From assembly GCF_026151205.1 (NCBI RefSeq), contig NC_087073.1:7399001-7463000 (forward strand): a stretch of DNA of 64,000 nt. Reading direction: 5' to 3'. This DNA comes from Bolinopsis microptera (Eukaryota; Ctenophora; Tentaculata; Lobata; Bolinopsidae). The notes under the pieces were generated by a model, which was given only the letters and a program-made list of their open reading frames with translations, did not search any database and was not told the origin of the DNA. Each line of letters begins with the position of its first letter. Position 1 is the stretch's first letter. Of the stretch, positions 61,201 to 64,000 are shown piece by piece. A program made the translations under genes and the position numbers.

Positions 61201-61229
61201 TATATCAGGAGTACCCAAATGGCAAACAT
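25032..61229 (-). CDS. LRR-immunoglobulin receptor-like protein, 14 exons over 36 kb
   Basis: Exons 5' to 3' on the minus strand: 61063-61229, 54164-54229, 41067-41138, 39088-39159, 38695-38769, 35640-35708, 31773-31844, 31565-31633, 31238-31392, 26297-26409, 25999-26167, 25692-25836, 25341-25504, 25032-25207. Every join has GT and AG and compatible phase. Product about 470 residues: signal peptide, Cys-rich LRRNT, seven LRRs of 22-25 residues, LRRCT, and two Ig domains. This is the layout of secreted or type I membrane proteins of the LRIG/Kekkon/LINGO/Trk-ectodomain kind that act in adhesion or growth-factor signalling. I found no transmembrane exon and no kinase, so it may be secreted, or a short exon was missed. 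No orthologue can be assigned. Other genes lie in its introns on the opposite strand. Confidence 0.88.
25341..25836 (-). CDS. LRR-Ig gene exons 12-13: Ig domain 2
   Basis: Exons 25692-25836 and 25341-25504, joined in phase 2. Contains VTLACDVVSNPP, ILWFKEN, then SGDFQCVASNPLGQTVEHF. Complete Cys pair and Trp core. Confidence 0.92.
25999..26409 (-). CDS. LRR-Ig gene exons 10-11: Ig domain 1
   Basis: Exons 26297-26409 and 25999-26167, joined in phase 0. First half: ISIECLVTGDPTPTVSWFK (B-strand Cys, C-strand Trp). Second half: DEGIYTCTADN (F-strand YxC), closing with TIQLSVL. An I-set-like Ig domain; an intron within the fold is common. Confidence 0.92.
26895..27391 (+). repeat. Duplicated 5' region of the NERD-helicase family, copy B
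   Basis: Homologous to 20300-20789 with small indels (for example an extra GGCGGCAACC-type insertion). It lies in the intron between the LRRCT and Ig1 exons of the LRR-Ig gene. Confidence 0.8.
27392..29774 (+). pseudogene. NERD nuclease-domain / superfamily 1 helicase-like gene, copy B, frameshifted near the 3' end
   Basis: Intronless. ATG at 27392, aligned with copy A. Residues about 60-220 are a NERD-like nuclease region: EGENDFIVVG then LEVKG, the acidic and Lys residues expected of this restriction-endonuclease-like fold. P-loop helicase part: Walker A GPAGSGKT at about residue 360, Walker B-like FVDDLQ at about 469, and LSVNLRNTFEIS at about 578. The first frame stops at 29533. The true C-terminus continues in another frame (VIFIHRYGK, then LLYVAMSRARVYS, motif VI-like) to TAG at 29772-29774. 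Compared with copy A, about 20 codons are missing at the break (after RILRRW, about 29488), so a deletion caused the shift. AATAAA follows at about 29798. NERD plus helicase proteins are best known from bacteria and are thought to act on DNA or RNA ends; the role here is unknown. Confidence 0.8.
29800..30835. other. Intron of the LRR-Ig gene with repeat remnants
   Basis: No gene. A perfect hairpin CCGGCCTTCGGCCGG is at 30121-30135, a (CT)n run at about 30420-30435, and a (CA)n run at about 30783-30800. A repeated CCCCGTAACTCTTGCCGTT / TCCCGTAACTCTTACCGTT pair lies at about 30575 and 30725, probably decayed mobile DNA. Confidence 0.5.
30836..31110 (+). mobile_element. tRNA-derived SINE
   Basis: The head resembles a tRNA gene: box A TGGTGTAGTGG at about 30852 and box B GGTTCAAATCC at about 30900, spaced as in RNA polymerase III promoters. 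An unrelated body follows, with a TTGTAT-rich tail at about 31098-31115. Flanks TGTACAGTGCTCCA (30822-30835) and TGTATAGAGCTCCA (31111-31124) match at 12 of 14 positions and are a candidate target-site duplication. The anticodon arm is degenerate, so it is not a functional tRNA. It lies just beyond the LRRCT exon. Confidence 0.7.
31238..31392 (-). CDS. LRR-Ig gene exon 9: LRRCT cap
   Basis: 155 nt, phase 2 to 1. Encodes the canonical cap: GNPWQCDCYLEWLRQYL, TCSAPSELRG, and a final Cys in PQPLVC. Four cysteines in LRRCT spacing. Confidence 0.93.
31565..31633 (-). CDS. LRR-Ig gene exon 8: LRR 7
   Basis: 69 nt, acceptor CCTCAG, donor GTGAGT. Encodes DISNNKISYLHQGTFSGIS, the last LRR before the C-terminal cap. 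Confidence 0.9.
31773..31844 (-). CDS. LRR-Ig gene exon 7: LRR 6
   Basis: 72 nt, acceptor TTTCCAG, donor GTGAGT. Encodes SISNNKLKYISPQSLLSN, one LRR. Confidence 0.9.
32565..35402 (+). CDS. MATH-BTB protein (SPOP-like), 8 exons, nested in an intron of the LRR-Ig gene
   Basis: Exons: 32565-32661, 33017-33138, 33613-33731, 33888-33996, 34300-34416, 34621-34775, 34922-35027, 35187-35402; 346 codons, all phases consistent. The ends of exons 4/5 are the least certain (donor GTCAGT; acceptor at 34299 or 34288). MATH/TRAF domain in exons 1-4: VSWHFRLACFDLQDGNVGMY, FMQFEPDKLCLGFRNFV, SHILIPKS then LYVTCTLYS. BTB domain in exons 5-7: LFADVKVTCGDKIFNLHKSV, MFSSPMIEREGDLNITD, YLYSEQIPDTEGEVTDLLII. The last exon is a BACK-like helical end (AELAELATKHGCQLLKNKLV). 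Family members bind substrates through MATH and CUL3 through BTB for ubiquitination. Length is close to SPOP (374). Its polyadenylation hexamers are at 35580-35597. Confidence 0.9.
33254..33544. mobile_element. 291-bp MITE-like inverted-repeat element with TA flanks
   Basis: The two halves are near-perfect inverted complements of about 130 bp (left CTGATAGTTGAATAATATCC, right ending GGATATTATCCAACTATCAG). Both carry GAGAGAGACAAGGACAAATG and GTAGGCAAATTTTCGGCGTC in opposite orientation. TA dinucleotides flank both ends, as for Tc1/mariner-type insertions. It sits in intron 2 of the MATH-BTB gene. A decayed relative of one arm appears near 38490-38560. Confidence 0.85.
33720..33777 (+). repeat. 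29-bp tandem duplication of a splice donor
   Basis: CGTCCATCACAGGTAGGTAA... is repeated exactly at 33720-33748 and 33749-33777, duplicating the end of exon 3 of the MATH-BTB gene with its GTAGGT donor. The second donor (33761) would add 29 nt and an immediate in-frame TAG. Confidence 0.9.
35580..35597 (+). terminator. Polyadenylation hexamers of the MATH-BTB gene
   Basis: Two AATAAA hexamers about 180 nt after the stop codon at 35402. Confidence 0.55.
35640..35708 (-). CDS. LRR-Ig gene exon 6: LRR 5
   Basis: 69 nt, acceptor TTTACAG, donor GTAAGT. Encodes VLNNNSLTELPSDIAKMEG, one LRR. It lies about 40 bp beyond the polyadenylation hexamers of the opposite-strand MATH-BTB gene. Confidence 0.9.
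35709..38694. other. Intron of the LRR-Ig gene (LRR 4 to LRR 5)
   Basis: No coding exon recognised on either strand. AT-rich with short palindromes only. Confidence 0.5.
38695..38769 (-). CDS. LRR-Ig gene exon 5: LRR 4
   Basis: 75 nt, acceptor TTTTTAG, donor GTAAGT. Encodes NLVDNELTGFSDGTFLPL, one LRR. Confidence 0.88.
39088..39159 (-). CDS. LRR-Ig gene exon 4: LRR 3
   Basis: 72 nt, donor GTAAGT. Encodes DLRSNKIGYISDQAFYKANN, one 24-residue LRR with the usual F in the turn. Confidence 0.9.
41067..41138 (-). CDS. LRR-Ig gene exon 3: LRR 2
   Basis: 72 nt, acceptor CCCCTCAG, donor GTGAGT. Encodes ELQQNEISEIDATVLQSLPY, one 24-residue LRR. Confidence 0.88.
43121..43204. repeat. 42-bp tandem duplication, with a diverged relative downstream
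   Basis: TGAGGGTGGTTGATGTTGTG... occurs as two exact 42-bp units. The following 200 bp has a diverged counterpart at about 43415-43560 (TTGTTGTGAAAAGGGTACTA, GTACTTCACAGATAT), so a longer duplication of about 300 bp preceded the short one. Confidence 0.85.
46208..46875. repeat. Diverged tandem duplication, period about 420 bp
   Basis: 46208-46480 and 46633-46870 share GACACTGT, GGCTCGCTTGTTTTACGAAT against GGCTCCCGTGTTTTACAAAT, AGCATGTTAT, GAGGCTGCCGCCGTCCTT and ACCTGAACCA. No shared open frame. Confidence 0.75.
48419..48511. repeat. 31-bp tandem repeat, three units plus a fragment
   Basis: Units begin CACGTGCAAACTGCAACAAC; the third has a few substitutions and a fragment (CTGCACGTGCAAA) follows. 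Each unit carries a CACGTG E-box hexamer. Confidence 0.9.
49474..49686. repeat. Two adjacent inverted repeats
   Basis: The first has arms of about 42 bp (49474-49515 and 49531-49574, ACCGTATTGAAATTTTAGAC... against ...ATTTCAACACGGT) around a 15-bp AT-rich spacer. The second has exact 19-bp arms (49585-49603 and 49668-49686, GAAGGAAGCACGTGGTGAA) around 64 bp. They resemble small MITE or foldback remnants; no coding. Confidence 0.85.
54124..54145. repeat. (AAGTGA)n short tandem repeat
   Basis: About four units of AAGTGA/AAAGTG just downstream (in gene sense) of the LRR 1 exon donor. Confidence 0.8.
54164..54229 (-). CDS. LRR-Ig gene exon 2: LRR 1
   Basis: 66 nt between TTTTCAG and GTGAGT, phase 2 to 2. 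Encodes YLSYNRLRSMEGLQYYNN, one 22-residue LRR with LxLxxNxL spacing. Confidence 0.85.
57076..57985. repeat. 65-bp minisatellite, exactly 14 units
   Basis: Units start CGGAGAATGGTATTAACAGT and end CTGCCTAAAACCAGG. The 910 bp is 14 x 65 with no indel. The variable positions are TATTA/TAGTA, ACACT/ACGCT, TCTCAGACTG/TCTCTGACTG/TCTCTGACCG, and single changes in units 6, 11-12 and 13. The first two and last units share TCTCAGACTG. Units 3-5 and 10-12 carry the same variant order. 65 is not a multiple of three and no frame stays open, so it is non-coding. Confidence 0.97.
60285..60665. repeat. Diverged tandem duplication, period about 190 bp
   Basis: Shared blocks: GAGGCTGTCAAAGACAAAGA against GAGGCTGTCAACGAAAAGAA, ATGATTCACAATGTG, and ACATTGTATCAATTGTGCAG against ACATTGTATCCATTGTGCAG. 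Located in intron 1 of the LRR-Ig gene. Confidence 0.75.
61063..61229 (-). CDS. LRR-Ig gene exon 1: signal peptide and LRRNT
   Basis: ATG at 61229. The first 15 residues (MFAIWVLLIYLHFAR) are a hydrophobic signal peptide. The LRRNT cap follows: CPSECEC, then VNCENLGLDTIP. The donor GTAAGT leaves phase 2 after ST, and the next base completes a Leu codon. Confidence 0.92.
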
Positions 61230-61269
61230 CTCCTATATCAAATAGCTGATTAATGTTCCTGTTATAATG

Positions 61270-61565
61270 ATAGAATTATGGTGACAATAATGTTGGCGAT
61301 TCCATATCGTTTCAGGTGCACAGTTTCATGAGGAAATAACAGTTCTGGAATTCCAACATTAGAATTGGAAATAAGATGATAGTAAACTTAGCAAACATTC
61401 CCTATTTTCAAGAGACACATTTACTTTTGTTTGAACGAATAACATTATGGATACAATTAAATATAGTGATGATATATTATTTTGGGTGCATAATTGTCAT
61501 GAGGAAAAAATCAATTGGAATTCCAAGATTTCAGATGCGAATGTCAAATATATGATGAAGTATGA
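61270..61565. repeat. Diverged tandem duplication upstream of the LRR-Ig start
   Basis: About 61270-61385 and 61440-61565 share blocks such as GAATTATGG, GTGCA, TCATGAGGAAA, TGGAATTCCAA and AGATGA. This region should contain the promoter of the LRR-Ig gene, but no TATA or initiator could be fixed. Confidence 0.6.
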
Positions 61566-61750
61566 TGATCTAAATTCTAAAAGAAACAAGTATTGAAGAG
61601 ATTCAAAGGTGTTTGTCAACACACGATCATGAGCCCTTAAATGCAATACGTCTTGATAATCCGAGCTACAAGAAATTTTTTGAATTTTTGTTTTGTTTTT
61701 GTTTCTCTAAAAAATTGTTTCTCTTTTGTTCATAACCTGATAAGGAAACA

Positions 61751-61772
61751 CCCCCCCCCCCCCCCCCCCCCC
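61751..61772. repeat. Poly-C tract, 22 C
   Basis: Uninterrupted run of 22 C followed by ACCC. Such runs are prone to length error in assembly and can form i-motif/G4 structures. Confidence 0.95.
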
Positions 61773-62559
61773 ACCCGGAAAACAATCTGCCCTACTTTTT
61801 CCATGAAGATGCCCATCCACTCAGACATTAGTAAGCTTAAGCATTCACCAAGGTATGTTGTTTGGAAATAAAGGAACAAGAAATCAAAGCAGAAGGAATC
61901 CTGCCTGAGCCATTTGTTAACACGACATTTTACTCCCCCACTTATTTGTTTGCTGCTCCATTAAAAAAATTTAAATGTTGTGAACAGCTTTTAGATAAAA
62001 TGATTATGCATACATTTTAAAGTAATTAGAGATCCAAGTCAACCACAAAAAATCCAAATATAAACTATCTTTTCTCTATGCAGTGTAAATTATATGGGTC
62101 AACACAATGATGTTATGATTTTATGTCACAAAAATATGTTTGAACTGTGAAAAGGCAAGCAACAAACTATGTCAAATAAGTAATGAACTCACACAAAGCA
62201 CTAAGTTAAATTCATTTTCTTAAACTTAGCCCATGTTTTCTTGTCAATGACGTTGCAACACCCAACTCGCAATGAATCGAAATGAAACTAGAGCTAGATT
62301 TATCAACAACAAAAATACTAATTTAGCCAAGCAGAAAAAGAAGGAATACCAAACTGGACCCATACAATTTTTGGACAGACTTTGAAAGAAACTTTCAAGT
62401 ACATTTAAGACAAGCAGCCGAGAAAGCTAACTGATATTATGTAGTGACCTTTGATATTAATTACCCCAGCTTTAACCTATGTGATATGATTCTCCAAGAA
62501 TTTAAGAGCTTATCAAGGGATTTTAGAGCTGCTGCTGATCACATGTCCACTTAAATTTA

Positions 62560-63459
62560 ATGCATTCTATTCAGAATCTGAAACAGAATCTAAAACAGAA
62601 TCTGAAACAGAATCGACTCCAAACGTTGCAGAGCTCTCATTCATTTATAAAATATCAGGCGTTGCATGACGGTGATGTGATCCAGCAGATGCACAGCAGG
62701 ACCACAGGGTCAGCAGCTAACCCCGTTATACTGGAGACCATCAAAAAGAAGGGAAATAAGTTCACCTGCTCCTATGGTGAGGAGAAAACTGCACTTACGG
62801 AAGCCCTGAAATGGATGACAGAGAACCAGAAGTATGATGACACCATCATATGCTCTGATAGCCAGGCATTACTGACTAGCATCGATAGCCTGAACCCAGA
62901 CACTCAGGATATCAGGAAAACTCTGGAATCACTCCATGGGACAACGTACCTGCACTGGATTCCCGGCCACTCCAACATTCCTGGGAACGAATACGCTGAC
63001 AAAGCAGCAAAGGAAGCAGCACAACTCCCGGACCTGGGCCAAGGACAGTCTACAATCTCATACGGAGTTGCCAGAGCAGTAGCAAAGGCTCACATCAAGG
63101 ATAGCGACCCCCAACACCACCTGGTCTCCCAGACTTACAAGGGATACAACAGAAAAAGAGCGGACAGTAAAATAGAGAGCAGGAAAGACGGAGCGCTGCT
63201 AGCACAACTCAGAGCAGGCCATTGCCTTCACCTGTCCCACTACAAAAATAGGATCGACTTTACAAAGAGTGCAACTTGTCCCCGTTGCGGAGAAGAAGAA
63301 GAAACGGTACCACACTGGATTCGGTGCCCTGCAACGATCAGGACGAGAGAAGAAATCTTCGGAAAATCTGACTTAAACTTGGACATACTAACCACCAACC
63401 CGATAGAAATCCTGGCGTTTGCTAAGAAGACCTTGCTTGAGGGACCCTTAGACGCCTAG
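62560..63459 (+). pseudogene. Non-LTR retrotransposon 3' fragment: RNase H and C-terminal zinc knuckle
   Basis: The recognisable part begins near 62700. RNase H fold: Glu region (SYGEEKTALTEALKWM), CSDSQALL with a catalytic Asp, and HWIPGHSNIPGNEYADKAAK with the C-terminal GHxxIxGNExAD signature. The first catalytic Asp segment is missing. A Cys/His knuckle follows, CPRCGEEEETVPHWIRCP (CX2C...HX4C), as at the end of I-, R1-, Loa- or Tad-like elements. The frame stops at 63459. No RT precedes it, so the copy is 5'-truncated. The ATG at 62560 and the NLKQ repeat are probably flanking DNA fused in frame. A CACCACCAC run follows the stop at about 63464-63480. Confidence 0.8.
62569..62618. repeat. 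12-bp tandem repeat, four units
   Basis: CAGAATCTGAAA repeated with single changes, encoding an NLKQ repeat in the frame of the downstream ORF. It lies immediately before the retroelement fragment. Confidence 0.85.
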
Positions 63460-64000
63460 CCCATCACCACCACCACCACAGCAGGACCTAGTCAATTGAT
63501 TGATTTCATCAATTTGTTAGTCAGATCAGCACTTATTTTGTGGCATGCTGGAATCAAATAATGTGGTTTTACAGGTTCAGCATCAAAAGGTTTTGGCCTT
63601 TGGAGCAAGTACAAGCCGAAATCATAAAATATTTTAAATTAGCCAGAAAGATATTAGATAATATTTTAAAATCTTCACAAGACTTTCACACCCTTTTCAA
63701 CTTAACTAGAGGTCTGAAATTTACCCACTTTACAGAGGCTTATCATGCACTACTATACACCCAATCATACTATTCAGATGGTATATGATAAAGCATGGTT
63801 AGACAAACTCAAAGTTATAAACCTACAATGCACAATTTGTTATGATTGTAGATAGAATTGATTTCAGTCCCAATTAAATGGCTTGGTAATCTCAAATTGG
63901 AGTACAAATCGTAACTTGTTTAAAAATATAAATAAAAACTGGACTGTTGATGGGGTCGGGCAACCGTCCACACTTATTCCAATGCTCTTTTTAATGATTA
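63460..64000. other. 3' flank, no supported gene
   Basis: An open plus frame at 63540-63788 (82 codons) has no recognisable domain. The window ends without further features. Confidence 0.4.

Noticed and set aside
61641-61871. ORF with a proline run
   Set aside because: The prolines come from the poly-C tract; no domain on either side.

Overview
The window is nuclear DNA from an animal. Its genes are split by GT-AG introns and belong to metazoan families: a DEG/ENaC channel, an LRR-immunoglobulin receptor-like protein, a MATH-BTB adaptor and rhodopsin-like GPCRs. Around them lie non-LTR retrotransposons, a tRNA-derived SINE, inverted-repeat elements and minisatellites. The DNA is AT-rich. I saw no vertebrate repeat family and cannot name the phylum; a poorly sampled invertebrate (for example a cnidarian, ctenophore or placozoan) is a guess.

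Layout. 0.2-5.3 kb (minus): a DEG/ENaC channel gene of at least 12 exons whose ectodomain contains an extra PAN/Apple-like module. 5.4-10.4 kb: repeats, including a foldback-like element whose inverted arms are built of 17-bp units. 10.4-19.3 kb: two single-exon class A GPCR paralogues from a local duplication. A 3.1-kb endonuclease/reverse transcriptase retrotransposon sits in the 5' leader of the second, and the older-looking arrangement at the first copy dates that insertion after the duplication. 20.3-23.2 kb and 26.9-29.8 kb: two copies of an intronless NERD-nuclease plus superfamily 1 helicase gene, both broken.

25.0-61.2 kb (minus): one 36-kb gene reconstructed from 14 short exons in compatible phase. 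It encodes signal peptide, LRRNT, seven LRRs (one per exon, all joined in phase 2), LRRCT, two Ig domains and a short tail. It hosts other genes in its introns on the opposite strand: an 8-exon SPOP-like MATH-BTB gene (32.6-35.4 kb) and the better-preserved NERD-helicase copy (27.4-29.8 kb). Its introns also hold a 65-bp x 14 minisatellite and several locally duplicated segments. 62.6-63.5 kb: the RNase H and zinc-knuckle end of another non-LTR element.

The genes do not form a pathway. The channel, the LRR-Ig protein and the GPCRs act at the cell surface or outside the cell; MATH-BTB proteins are usually CUL3 substrate adaptors; the NERD-helicase is of unknown function. All exon joins were made by eye from splice signals, phase and family motifs, with no transcript support.
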